Shown one piece after another: positions 6,535-14,537 of a stretch of 22,421 nt of DNA. The notes below the pieces were generated by a model, which did no database searches, was not told the DNA's origin, and was given only the letters and a program-made list of their open reading frames with translations. The translations under genes were made by a program, and so were the position numbers. The DNA is from an uncultured bacterium (GTDB taxonomy: Bacteria; Actinomycetota; Coriobacteriia; Coriobacteriales; Coriobacteriaceae), in assembly GCA_905215725.1 (NCBI GenBank), contig CAJMRD010000033.1, forward strand, positions 1 to 22,421, given 5' to 3'. Each line of letters opens with the position of its first letter. Position 1 is the first letter of the stretch.

Positions 6535-9503
6535 GGTGGGGATGTCCTGCCTGTTGACGTGGCATCTGGCTTTCCCTTGTGGTTGATTTCGTCTAAGAGC
6601 TCCGCTGCGATCTCGCTGTTTTTGAACCTGATGCTGCAGTCTTCTTTCTTGGGGAAAGCTAGTAGCGGGATCGTTCCGTACCAGATAGTTTCTTCGTCAA
6701 TTATCGCTGCACACAAACGTCCTTCTGCTCTAATGGCATGCTCGACGTTCATTTCTGCCAAAGTCTCGCTTGCATCTTCGCGCGGAGTCGAGGCAATGAA
6801 AAACTCAAGAGCAATCCCTCGGGCAGTGGCACCTTTGATTGCATCGCCGAGCTTTGCGAGGCAGGCGGCGGATGCGTAGGGCGCGGCAATGAAGATGCTC
6901 TTGGCGGCGCCAACGATGTCTTCAACCAGAGTCTCTACGGCATTAGCCGGTTCTATGAGAATGTTTTGATCGGACTGCTCGCTGCCTCCGGTCACGTAGA
7001 CTTCGTACCCGAGCTTGGCGTAGGTCTTGAGTCTCTTCTGGTACATGCGGGCGAGCATGGGTATAGATAAATCAACGTAGTCGAATATCTCAACCCGTCG
7101 CTTGCCCTCGTGGCTTCTATGGAGCCTGCCCGCCTGCTGCGTGATGCTGCCGTCCCACGATATCGGCGTGGCAATGAGTAGAGTGTCAAGGTAGGACAGA
7201 TCGAAGCCCTCGCCCAAAAGGCTTTCGGTGGCGACGATGATTCGATGTTCATGCTCGAAGCGGGGAAGACTGCTCAGTATCGTTTTTCTTTCTTTGGCGT
7301 CGATTTCCCCGGTCAGGAGAACGGGTTCGTGTCCTTGGTTTTTGAGCATCCCGAACAGCTCATCGGCATGCTTTTTCCTTTTAGTCAGCACGAGCGGATG
7401 CCGGCCGTTTGACGCAGCTTCAATAGCGTCGTTGACAATCAATTCGTTTCTAGCTGCATGCGTGCACAGCAGGTCGAGAATCTGATTAAAGTTTGCACCT
7501 GGCTCGTAGGCGGGTAGTCGAATTCCAGTAAAACGAGGCCGTACGATGCGCTGGATGCCCTGCTGAATCGCTTGCGCTTTTGGATCGATAACATAACGGA
7601 GCGGGCCGCAGAGCATGGAGAGCGCCCGCGTAAGGCCGTCGGATCGTTCGGGCGTCGCAGAAAGGCCGTATACGTATTTGGCCGGGGCGGACTTGAGAAT
7701 AAGCTCGAGCTGTGGTGCGGCGGCATGGTGGCATTCGTCGCAGATAATGAGGCCGTAATTACGAACAAGGCCCTTAACTATCGGCTCTCCGGTTTGGCGG
7801 TCTTTGCCAGATAACGACTGGAACGAAGCGATGTCGACGAGGCCGCTTACGGCCATTTTGCCTCCTCCTATTTGTCCGATGACCGGAGGCTGCCTTTTGC
7901 TGATTCGTCCTTTTGGGGTTCGGACGGGCTCCCTGTTGTCCGTAATGTCGATAAATCGCTCGAGCTGGGATTTCCATTGGGTTATGAGTGCGGTTTTGGG
8001 AACGATGACGAGCGTTGGAAGACCAATGGATGCAATAAGATAAGCTCCGATGACTGTTTTACCGAAGCCTGTCGGCGCGGACATGATTCCGTCTTCGTAT
8101 ATGAGCATCTGATCAGCGGCGATTTGCTGCTCAGGGCGAAGGACTCCTTTAAATGCCATAACAATCGGATTACCCGATTTGCGCTCGTCTGAATAGTGGG
8201 CGGTAACGCCGGTCTCTTGAACTAGCTGCTCAAGTTGAGTTTTGCAGCCCCGGGGAATTGCAACATGACCATCTCTCAGTTCGCTAAGGTCTATGAGTCG
8301 CGGTTTGCCGAATACTGATTGATGCATGGACTGCGCGCGATAGAATGCCGGATTGGCAAATGTCGCAAGTCCGCGGATTTCCATTTGAGCTGCTGGACTC
8401 AGAGACTTCTCGGGGATGTACAGCATATCGGCTTGAATAACGGGCAGCGATGAGGGAAAGTCCCGCGATGTGAGTGGTAGTCGCTTTCGTGGTCTTTGGG
8501 CATACCGTTTGCCCTTGTTTGCCACCGTAGTTGTTGCTGGTCCGTGCGGGTTGTTTCCAGGGGCCTCAATCAGATCTTGCACCGTCGAGCGCGGAATCAG
8601 CTGGACTTGTGATAGATAGAGCCATTGGTCGGGAAAGGGCTTGAATTGTTCGTCTACAAATACACTGTTTCCTTCACGTTGCGCCTTGCCTTGAAAGGGG
8701 AGTGCGATGAGGTTTCCGAAGCCTCCATCGGGAATAGTGGCCTGAGCGGGTAGCATTCGATCAAAGGCCTCGAACGTGATTGTCTTATTATGCGCCGCAG
8801 CTTCGGTTATGAGGCAACTTCCAAACTCTCGGGCAGCCTTTGCGCTGATTGGCTCGAGGAAGAAAAACCAGATGTGGGCGCCGTTGCCGGACCTTGAGCG
8901 CTCAACAGCGGCGTTAATGCCCCGTCGTATTGCAACAAGCCGTACGGCATTTGTTGCCTCTTTCCAGTCCGCTTTGTCAAAATCGATGACGAGAACTTTC
9001 GTGTTGCAGTTCCTATCGAGAACATATTGCCCGAGGACATCGCGGAACCGGTCATCGTTGCCTTTAAAGTGAGCAATGATTGCGGCATCGCTTAATTCCG
9101 GGAAGACGCGATTGCTGCATTCTACGCATTTAACTCTTTGATGGGCTGCTTTGGGGCAAATTCCTGGCTCCCACTCATTAGCACAAGCAGGCGTATAGCC
9201 AATGCCCCCGTCCTTTCTGCGATATCCATGAGCGTAAACATTTTTGCGCCCGGTAAAGAGACTGCGAAAGAGCTCGAGTTTATCGCGTGCTGGGCTCGCG
9301 CTGGTGACGATGCCCTCGATTTGCGCTCGTTCATCGAACAAAGCGCCAGCTTCTTCCCACTCTTCTAGCGTTGCGTAGCGTACGTCTGAACCGTTGTTGC
9401 AAATGACGATTTGTCGGTGTTGGTCCGATATATGTGTGATCGTCTGATCGTATTTAAATTGTGCGGTCCCAAAGAGGGCGTATTGATGCATGGCGTTGCC
9501 CAT
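6519..9503 (-). CDS. Archaeo-eukaryotic primase / SF2 helicase / PLD-like fusion, TOTE-type
   Basis: The protein has 994 residues. Residues about 75-300 are an archaeo-eukaryotic primase: a Cys cluster (Cys107, 116, 126, 129), the metal site DFD at 174-176, SGNGAH at 205-210, and FDR with Asp248. This primase type, followed by a helicase, is known from TOTE conflict systems. Residues about 450-830 are a superfamily 2 helicase: Walker A SAPTGFGKT (475-483), DECH (589-592), SAT (615-617), QQAGRLHR (789-796). Residues about 855-970 resemble a phospholipase-D-type nuclease fold (AKSIFIAAPYAS, IIDEETIWYG), but the expected HxK appears as RLC (929-931), so this nuclease may be dead. ATG 9503 has AAGGAC 8 bases upstream. 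The final residues LAVE and the TAG lie in a palindromic repeat. GC is lower than in neighbours (a 60-base sample at 7021 is 47% GC against 67% at 16021), suggesting horizontal transfer. A role in defence against foreign DNA is inferred. Confidence 0.88.
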   Translation of the reverse strand: MGNAMHQYALFGTAQFKYDQTITHISDQHRQIVICNNGSDVRYATLEEWEEAGALFDERAQIEGIVTSASPARDKLELFRSLFTGRKNVYAHGYRRKDGGIGYTPACANEWEPGICPKAAHQRVKCVECSNRVFPELSDAAIIAHFKGNDDRFRDVLGQYVLDRNCNTKVLVIDFDKADWKEATNAVRLVAIRRGINAAVERSRSGNGAHIWFFFLEPISAKAAREFGSCLITEAAAHNKTITFEAFDRMLPAQATIPDGGFGNLIALPFQGKAQREGNSVFVDEQFKPFPDQWLYLSQVQLIPRSTVQDLIEAPGNNPHGPATTTVANKGKRYAQRPRKRLPLTSRDFPSSLPVIQADMLYIPEKSLSPAAQMEIRGLATFANPAFYRAQSMHQSVFGKPRLIDLSELRDGHVAIPRGCKTQLEQLVQETGVTAHYSDERKSGNPIVMAFKGVLRPEQQIAADQMLIYEDGIMSAPTGFGKTVIGAYLIASIGLPTLVIVPKTALITQWKSQLERFIDITDNREPVRTPKGRISKRQPPVIGQIGGGKMAVSGLVDIASFQSLSGKDRQTGEPIVKGLVRNYGLIICDECHHAAAPQLELILKSAPAKYVYGLSATPERSDGLTRALSMLCGPLRYVIDPKAQAIQQGIQRIVRPRFTGIRLPAYEPGANFNQILDLLCTHAARNELIVNDAIEAASNGRHPLVLTKRKKHADELFGMLKNQGHEPVLLTGEIDAKERKTILSSLPRFEHEHRIIVATESLLGEGFDLSYLDTLLIATPISWDGSITQQAGRLHRSHEGKRRVEIFDYVDLSIPMLARMYQKRLKTYAKLGYEVYVTGGSEQSDQNILIEPANAVETLVEDIVGAAKSIFIAAPYASAACLAKLGDAIKGATARGIALEFFIASTPREDASETLAEMNVEHAIRAEGRLCAAIIDEETIWYGTIPLLAFPKKEDCSIRFKNSEIAAELLDEINHKGKPDATSTGRTSPPLAVE

Positions 9504-9506
9504 TTG

Positions 9507-9551
9507 AATGCCGTCCTTGTATTGGAGTTGTTGAGACGAGGGTACGGCATT
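9507..9551 (-). promoter_or_regulatory. Possible hairpin over the helicase ribosome site
   Basis: AATGCCGT and ACGGCATT are perfect 8-bp arms 29 bases apart. On the minus strand the second arm falls between the AAGGAC ribosome site and the ATG at 9503, ending 3 bases before it. It could fold over the initiation region. An 8-bp pair may be chance. I see no convincing promoter in 9552-9713, which otherwise holds nothing recognisable. Confidence 0.25.
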
Positions 9552-9713
9552 ACGGCTTTTTGGGATATGTAATTTCGATTCAAGTTTGCTAATGGCAAGG
9601 GATTATTCTGCGAGCGGCTTTCGGTCGATGCCAAGGCGCGCGACGGTCCTTGATAATCAGGGTTTGCGGTCATATGGGTAGCCGGAGGCGTAAAGAGCGG
9701 ACCTCATTCAGAT

Positions 9714-9939
9714 CCGGTGGGCAAAAAATGGAAAATATGAGTACTGTTGCTCAGTTAGTCTCATATCATTTGAGAAGTATCTAAGACCAATTGACTGAGT
9801 TTTAGTATATTCACCCCCCTAAACACGACGATTCGGGGCTTTATGGAGCTTGAAATTGGTGGAAGGGGGCAATTTCAGCGAAATTTTGCTGTTACTAAAT
9901 TTATGACAGTACTCATATCTGCCATTTTTTGCCCACCGG
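9714..9939. mobile_element. MITE-like element with 34-bp terminal inverted repeats
   Basis: The 34-base ends (9714-9747 and 9906-9939) are inverted copies matching at 32 positions, beginning CCGGTGGGCAAAAAATGG and ending in ATATGAGTACTGT. The 158-base interior is AT-rich, encodes nothing, and holds a hairpin (GAAATTG 9852-9858 / CAATTTC 9870-9876). I see no clear target-site duplication. Size, long matched ends and lack of coding fit a non-autonomous transposable element; a structured non-coding RNA is the alternative. It lies upstream of the primase-helicase. Confidence 0.65.
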
Positions 9940-10029
9940 GTACCGCTAGGGGCTAGTCGAAGCTCCCCCAAACAGCTGGGAATGCGCCGATCGTCAGCAT
10001 ATCTTGTATATGGATGGCTCAGCAAAAGA

Positions 10030-10096
10030 AGTTGCGGTGGAATAGGGATTGATTTGCGGCCGATAAGCCAAAAACAGTCCCTATTTCACCGCAACT
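10030..10096 (+). repeat. TTGCGGTG palindromic repeat, copy 3 (GGGACTGTTTT subtype)
   Basis: The arms AGTTGCGGTG (10030-10039) and CACCGCAACT (10087-10096) continue as GAATAGGGA / GTCCCTATTT, with an inner GGC / GCC stem. It lies 13 bases beyond the stop codon of the minus-strand degV gene. On that strand it is followed by TTCTTTTG, so it could end the degV transcript. Confidence 0.8.
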
Positions 10097-10109
10097 GATG
10101 TGGGCGTCC

Positions 10110-10970
10110 CTAGCGAGTTGGCTGGTAGCAGGGGCAGTAGCTGATGGCGATGGCGTCGACGCCTACATGGGTGGCGATGGTGCAGCCGATGGGGCCGGTG
10201 CCGGCGTCTACATAGTCTTGGCCTGCGAGTGCTTGGCTGACGAGCTCCTGCTCCTCGGCGGCGCCGGTCGTGAGCACGCGCACGCTGGAGCCCGGATGCT
10301 CGGCCAAAAATGCGAGGCAATCGGCCATGGTGTTGGTAACGATGCGCTTGGCACCGCGGCCCTTTTTTATGGCCTTGATCTCGCCCGATTTCCACTCCGG
10401 CGAAACGGCCAGGCGAATGTTGAGCATTTGCGTGAGCTGGCCGGCGAGCTTGGGCGCGCGGCCGTTCTTAACGAGATTCTCGAGCGTGCGGGGAATCAGC
10501 AACAGGTGTGCGTCGGGCAGCGTCGCGCGGATCTGCGCCTCGGTCTCGTCCAGGCTGCGGCCGTCCTCGCGCATGGCCAGCGCGTACTCCACCAGCAGGC
10601 CCTCGGCGCCCGAGCCGGTGCGCGAGTCGATGCAGCGCACGTCGAGCTCGTGCGTTTCGGCCGTCAGGCTGGCGTTGGCATAGCAGGCGGACCACTCGCT
10701 GCACAGCGAGATAAAGATGGCACTATCGTGGCCGTCGGCGCGCACGCGGTCAAAGAGTTCCTTGAACTCGCCGGCACTCGGCTGCGAGGTGTGCGGCAGC
10801 TGTTCGGAGCCGGCCATGCGGGCGACGTACTCTTGGGCGGTAATCTGCACCTGGTCGAGCAGGTCCTCGCCCTCGATAATCACATGCAGCGGAATCACGT
10901 AAATGCCGAGCTCTTGAGCGCGGGCGGGGGAGATGTCCGACGTGGAGTCGGTTATGATGGCAAAAGACAT
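10110..10970 (-). CDS. DegV-family fatty-acid-binding protein (FakB-like)
   Basis: The 286-residue product starts at ATG 10970 (MSFAIITDSTSDI); AAAGGTG lies about 6 bases upstream, and the longer reading from 11027 would begin inside the promoter. DegV/FakB proteins bind a single fatty acid and present it to a fatty acid kinase, feeding exogenous acyl chains into phospholipids. The N-terminal TDSTSDI and the ligand-pocket motif TSQPSAGEF (61-69) are characteristic, as is CIDSRTGSGAEGLLV. The region usually containing SSGLSGT reads SLCSEWSACYANA here, so the lipid contact is not the textbook one. No fakA is nearby. It is divergent from the HAD gene and followed by a palindromic repeat. Confidence 0.88.
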   Translation of the reverse strand: MSFAIITDSTSDISPARAQELGIYVIPLHVIIEGEDLLDQVQITAQEYVARMAGSEQLPHTSQPSAGEFKELFDRVRADGHDSAIFISLCSEWSACYANASLTAETHELDVRCIDSRTGSGAEGLLVEYALAMREDGRSLDETEAQIRATLPDAHLLLIPRTLENLVKNGRAPKLAGQLTQMLNIRLAVSPEWKSGEIKAIKKGRGAKRIVTNTMADCLAFLAEHPGSSVRVLTTGAAEEQELVSQALAGQDYVDAGTGPIGCTIATHVGVDAIAISYCPCYQPTR

Positions 10971-11026
10971 AATTGCACCTTTCGTTGGGGCGCTTGCGCG
11001 CCGCCTTCTGAGAGCAAAGTGCGACA

Positions 11027-11032
11027 AGTATA
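11027..11032 (-). promoter_or_regulatory. -10 box of the degV promoter
   Basis: On the minus strand this reads TATACT, 56 bases before the degV start codon. No good -35 hexamer is seen at 16-18 bases. Confidence 0.4.
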
Positions 11033-11062
11033 GTGGAGTTGCTCTACATTGCTAGGTTCAAT

Positions 11063-11078
11063 TGTTGAATAGTCAACA
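11063..11078. promoter_or_regulatory. Palindrome between divergent degV and HAD genes
   Basis: TGTTGA-ATAG-TCAACA is a perfect 6-bp inverted repeat in the spacer between two divergent genes, about 30 bases upstream of the degV -10 box. It may be a regulator binding site. The call is from symmetry and position only. Confidence 0.3.
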
Positions 11079-11126
11079 GTTTGAAGTGTCGGTGTGGAAA
11101 TCATCAACTGGGGAAGAGGGATGCCG

Positions 11127-11789
11127 ATGGAGGCACTGGCGATATGCAGGCGGCCGGTCGTGCTGTTTGATTTTGATGGCACGGTGGCCGATACGGGTCG
11201 GGCGGTGATGACCTCGACGCGCAAGACGTTGGCCGCGCGCGGATTTTCGGAGGCGCAGATGGGTGACCTGCGTCGCATGATCGGGCCTCCGCTGTGGAAG
11301 AGCTTTCACGACTTTTACGGCTTTTCCCACGAGGAGTCGCTTGTGGTGGCCGACGAGTACCGTGCCTTTTTTGACGAGCTGGGACCGGAGGAGTATCCCG
11401 TGTTCGACGGGGTCCCCGAGTTGCTGGATGGGTTGGCCGCCCGGGGCAAGCGTATGGCCGTGGCGACGTCGCGCATGGAGGCGAAGTGCATCGACATGGT
11501 GCGTGAGCTGGGTCTTTCTCAGTTTGAGGCGGTGGTTGGCATGAATCCGCCGCAGGGGCGCGAGACCAAGGCCGATTCGGTCCGCGATGCCCTGGCAGAG
11601 CTCGGCGCGACGGCGGACGAGGCCGTGATGATTGGCGACCGCTTTAACGACGTCGAGGGCGCGCACGCGATGGGCGTGCCGTGCATTGGCATCTATTCGG
11701 GTGCGGCGGCGCCGGGGGAGCACGAGGCTGCGGGCGCCGATGCGGTGGTGCACTCGGTGGCCGAGCTTGCTAAACTTTTCGCTATATAA
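11127..11789 (+). CDS. HAD-family phosphatase, phosphoglycolate-phosphatase-like
   Basis: The 220-residue product is a haloacid-dehalogenase subfamily IA hydrolase with a helical cap, probably removing phosphate from a small metabolite. Motif I is DFDGT with nucleophile Asp15 and Asp17; motif II is Thr114/Ser115 in VATSR; motif III is probably Lys148; motif IV is GDRFNDVEGA with Asp171 and Asp175. The start ATG 11127 is preferred because GAAGAGGG lies 6 bases upstream; a GTG at 11094 and an ATG at 11121 are in frame but worse placed. The sequence near the end (GVPCIGIYSGAAAPGEHEAAGADAVV) fits Gph/PpaX-like enzymes. The dipeptidase gene follows after 54 bases, probably in the same transcript. 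The substrate is not determined by sequence. Confidence 0.88.
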   Translation: MEALAICRRPVVLFDFDGTVADTGRAVMTSTRKTLAARGFSEAQMGDLRRMIGPPLWKSFHDFYGFSHEESLVVADEYRAFFDELGPEEYPVFDGVPELLDGLAARGKRMAVATSRMEAKCIDMVRELGLSQFEAVVGMNPPQGRETKADSVRDALAELGATADEAVMIGDRFNDVEGAHAMGVPCIGIYSGAAAPGEHEAAGADAVVHSVAELAKLFAI

Positions 11790-11843
11790 GTATTTGATGT
11801 GAGGGGCGGGCGTACCCGTCGCTCATTGGTAAGGAGGTCGTCC

Positions 11844-13280
11844 ATGAATCAGGTGGAGCAGAGCGTTACCGAGTATGTCGACGAGGTCTGGGAGGACGTC
11901 GTCGCCGATATCGAGCAGCTGGTGAGTTATCCGTCCGTAGCCGTTGCTGCCGATGCGGAGCCTAGCGCGCCGTTTGGCCGCCCGGTTCGTGATGCGCTCG
12001 ATTGCGCGCTCGGCATTGCGCAAAAGCTCGGCTACCAGACGAGCGACGACGAGGGCTATGTGGGCATTGCCGATATCCCGGGTCGCGGCGACAAGCAGCT
12101 CGCGACCATCTGCCACGTGGACGTGGTGCCCGCCGGCCCCGGCTGGAACACCGACCCGTTTGCGATGGAGCGTCGCGAGGGCTGGCTGCTCGGCCGTGGC
12201 GTGATTGATGACAAGGGTCCGGCGGTGTTGTCGCTCTACGCCGGTGCCTACCTGCTCAAGCACGGCATTGTGCCGCGCTATACCTTCCGCGCGCTGCTGG
12301 GCTGCGATGAGGAAGTGGGCATGTCCGACGTTCACCATTATCTGGAGAATCACGCAGACCCCGACTTTTTGTTTACGCCCGATGCCGAGTTCCCGGTCTG
12401 CAATGCCGAGAAGGGCCAGTTTGGGGCGACGTTCGTGAGCCCCAAGATCGACGGCGGGCGCATCGTGTCGTGGAGCGGCTCCGAGGCGAGCAATGCCATT
12501 CCGTCGCAGTCCATCTGCGAGCTTGCGATTGCCGCCGATGAGCTGCCGGCGCCCGTTGAGAACGCCGACCGCCTGGAGATCACGGCGCTCGACAATGGCC
12601 ATGCGCAGATTTTTGCCCACGGCATTGGCGGCCACGCTTCGATGCCTGAGGGCACCATCAACGCCGTCGGCCTGATTGTGTCGTATCTGCGCGAGGCCGA
12701 GGACGCGTTTGGTGCACGCGACGAGCGCCTGCTGACGCCTGCCGAGCACGAGTTCGTCAAGTTCCTGGCCTTTGTGCATGCGGATGCCTATGGCCGCGGC
12801 CTAGGTATCGATGCGACGAGTCCGGCGTTTGGCCCGCTTACCTGCAACGCTGGAGTCATCCGCGTGGCGGATGGCCATATTGAGCAGGTCATCGACGTGC
12901 GCTTCCCCGACAGTACGAGTGCCGATACCATCCGCGAGCAGCTCGACCCGCTCGTGGGCCGTTTTGGCGTGACGTGCCAGCTGGGTCGCGCTAAGGTGCC
13001 GTTCTCAGTCTCTGCCGATGATCCGGCCGTGAAGGCGCTTATCGATACCTATAACGAGTTCACCGGCAAGCATGCTGAGCCCTTTGCCATGGGCGGCGGC
13101 ACGTACGCGCGCAACTTTGCCCGCGCCGTCTCGTTTGGCCCCGAAGAGACCGGCCTGGAGCTGCCCGCGTGGGGCGGCCAGATGCACGGCCCCAACGAGT
13201 GCGCCAACGAGGAACAGCTTAAACAGGCGCTCAAGATCTATATTGTTGCGATCCTCCGTTTGAATGAATTAGAGCTTTAA
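11844..13280 (+). CDS. pepV: M20-family dipeptidase, PepV/Sapep-like
   Basis: The 478-residue product is a two-zinc cytoplasmic dipeptidase of peptidase family M20, length normal for PepV. ATG 11844 has AAGGAGG about 8 bases upstream; the longer reading from 11799 is unsupported. Metal and catalytic residues are visible: His91 and Asp93 in CHVDVVPAG, Asp122 in GVIDDKGP, Glu156/Glu157 in LLGCDEEVG, Asp180 in TPDAEFP, and a C-terminal His in GQMHGPNE. The lid-domain motif HGIGGHASMPEGT is present. It probably splits short peptides after uptake; a carboxypeptidase role is possible. It follows the HAD gene and ends 21 bases before a palindromic repeat that is followed by T-rich sequence. Confidence 0.92.
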   Translation: MNQVEQSVTEYVDEVWEDVVADIEQLVSYPSVAVAADAEPSAPFGRPVRDALDCALGIAQKLGYQTSDDEGYVGIADIPGRGDKQLATICHVDVVPAGPGWNTDPFAMERREGWLLGRGVIDDKGPAVLSLYAGAYLLKHGIVPRYTFRALLGCDEEVGMSDVHHYLENHADPDFLFTPDAEFPVCNAEKGQFGATFVSPKIDGGRIVSWSGSEASNAIPSQSICELAIAADELPAPVENADRLEITALDNGHAQIFAHGIGGHASMPEGTINAVGLIVSYLREAEDAFGARDERLLTPAEHEFVKFLAFVHADAYGRGLGIDATSPAFGPLTCNAGVIRVADGHIEQVIDVRFPDSTSADTIREQLDPLVGRFGVTCQLGRAKVPFSVSADDPAVKALIDTYNEFTGKHAEPFAMGGGTYARNFARAVSFGPEETGLELPAWGGQMHGPNECANEEQLKQALKIYIVAILRLNELEL

Positions 13281-13301
13281 GGTCTCGCGGTTTCCCAATC
13301 T

Positions 13302-13370
13302 AAGTTGCGGTGGAATAGTTCCTAGAATGGGCCATTTGATGGCCAAGCAGGAACTATTTCACCGCAACTT
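13302..13370 (+). repeat. TTGCGGTG palindromic repeat, copy 4 (GGAAC subtype)
   Basis: The arms AAGTTGCGGTG (13302-13312) and CACCGCAACTT (13360-13370) continue into GAATAGTTCCT / AGGAACTATTT, with an inner GGCCAT / ATGGCC stem. It starts 21 bases after the dipeptidase stop and is followed by TGTTTTTAA, so it can serve as an intrinsic terminator. The remaining 200 bases to pstS hold no gene, and I see no confident promoter or Pho box. Confidence 0.8.
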
Positions 13371-13574
13371 TGTTTTTAATGGTGTAAAAGGCTGGCCATG
13401 TTTGGCGGCGGGTTTGTTATTCGTTTGTAAAGGCCGTGCTGCGCTTGCGGTAAGGGTCTATCAAATGACCGTAAGAAACCGCAGTTGGCGCTGGTGCTGC
13501 CCGGTCGGGGTCGTATCTTTCCAAACAGCAAAGCGGGCAGGGTGCCCACGAGTCGCATGTATGAAAGGAAGATC

Positions 13575-14513
13575 ATGCTCGATCAGGCTTATTCTCGTCG
13601 TCAGTTCCTCGGCCTCGCTGGTGGTCTTGCCAGCATCGTCGGTCTCGGTCTCGTTGGTTGCGGCGGCTCCGGCGCATCCGATGCCGCCGACAAGGGTAGC
13701 GCCGCTGCTGCCGAGTCCGTCTCCGGCGAGGTGACTTACGACGGTGCCTCTTCGTTCCAGGCTCTCGTCGAGGCCGCTGCCGAGAAGTTCATGGATGCCA
13801 ACCCGGACGTCTCCGTCTCCGGCTCGGGTAGCGGTTCGGGCAAGGGCCTGACCGCTGTTGCCGCCGGCACCGTCACCATCGGCAACTCCGACGTCTTCGC
13901 CGAGACCAAGCTCGAGGCCGACCAGGTCAAGAACCTCGTCGACCATGAGGTCGCCGTCGTGGGCATGGGTCCCGTCGTCTCCAAGAACGTGACGGTCGAC
14001 GACCTGTCCCTCGAGCAGCTCAAGGGCATCTTCTCTGGCCAGATCACCAACTGGAAGGAGGTCGGCGGCGACGACGCCACCATCGTCGTCCTCAACCGCA
14101 AGGCCGGCTCCGGCACCCGCGCCACCTTCGAGGCCGCCGTCTTTGGCGACGAGGCCGTCGACTTTAAGGGCGACGCCGAGCTCGACAAGTCCGGCGACGT
14201 CCAGACTCAGATGGGCAGCACCGATAACGCCATCTCCTACCTCGACTTCTCGCACTTCGATGACTCCAAGCTCAACGCCATCAAGGTCGAGGGCGTCGAG
14301 CCCAAGAGCAAGAATGTCACTGATGACTCCTTCAAGATCTGGGCTACCGAGCACATGTACTGCTCCAAGGACGCCGACGAGGCCACCAAGGCCTTCCTGG
14401 AGTTCATGCTTTCCGACGACGTCCAGGGCAAGCTCGTCGAGGAGCAGGGCTTCATCCCCGTCTCTGCCATGAAGGTCGTCAAGGACGCCAGCGGCAAGGT
14501 CTCTGCTAAATAA
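13575..14513 (+). CDS. pstS: Phosphate-binding lipoprotein of the Pst ABC transporter
   Basis: The 312-residue extracytoplasmic receptor captures inorganic phosphate and delivers it to PstC-PstA. ATG 13575 has AAAGGA about 6 bases upstream; the reading from 13485 is too long. The N-terminus has the twin-arginine motif SRRQFL (7-12), a hydrophobic stretch, and the lipobox LVGC with Cys29, so it looks like a Tat-exported lipoprotein tethered to the membrane. A Gly/Ser/Ala linker follows. Typical PstS stretches are GSGSGSGKGLTAV near the phosphate loop, LKGIFSGQITNWKEVGG and RKAGSGTRATFE. It is the first gene of pstSCAB, 24 bases before pstC. No standard Pho box is visible upstream. Confidence 0.95.
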   Translation: MLDQAYSRRQFLGLAGGLASIVGLGLVGCGGSGASDAADKGSAAAAESVSGEVTYDGASSFQALVEAAAEKFMDANPDVSVSGSGSGSGKGLTAVAAGTVTIGNSDVFAETKLEADQVKNLVDHEVAVVGMGPVVSKNVTVDDLSLEQLKGIFSGQITNWKEVGGDDATIVVLNRKAGSGTRATFEAAVFGDEAVDFKGDAELDKSGDVQTQMGSTDNAISYLDFSHFDDSKLNAIKVEGVEPKSKNVTDDSFKIWATEHMYCSKDADEATKAFLEFMLSDDVQGKLVEEQGFIPVSAMKVVKDASGKVSAK

Positions 14514-14537
14514 GTAATCGCCCCGGAAAGGTTTGCA

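Noticed and set aside
6519..9503. Plain restriction-type helicase or transposon protein
   Set aside because: The complete primase motifs before the helicase and the PLD-like tail do not fit a type I or III restriction subunit or a transposase.
9365..9673. 102-codon minus-strand frame upstream of the helicase
   Set aside because: It overlaps the helicase start in another frame, has no ribosome site and no recognisable domain.
13371..13574. Pho box or clear promoter upstream of pstS
   Set aside because: No direct-repeat Pho box and no convincing -35/-10 pair could be seen by eye; control may still exist there.
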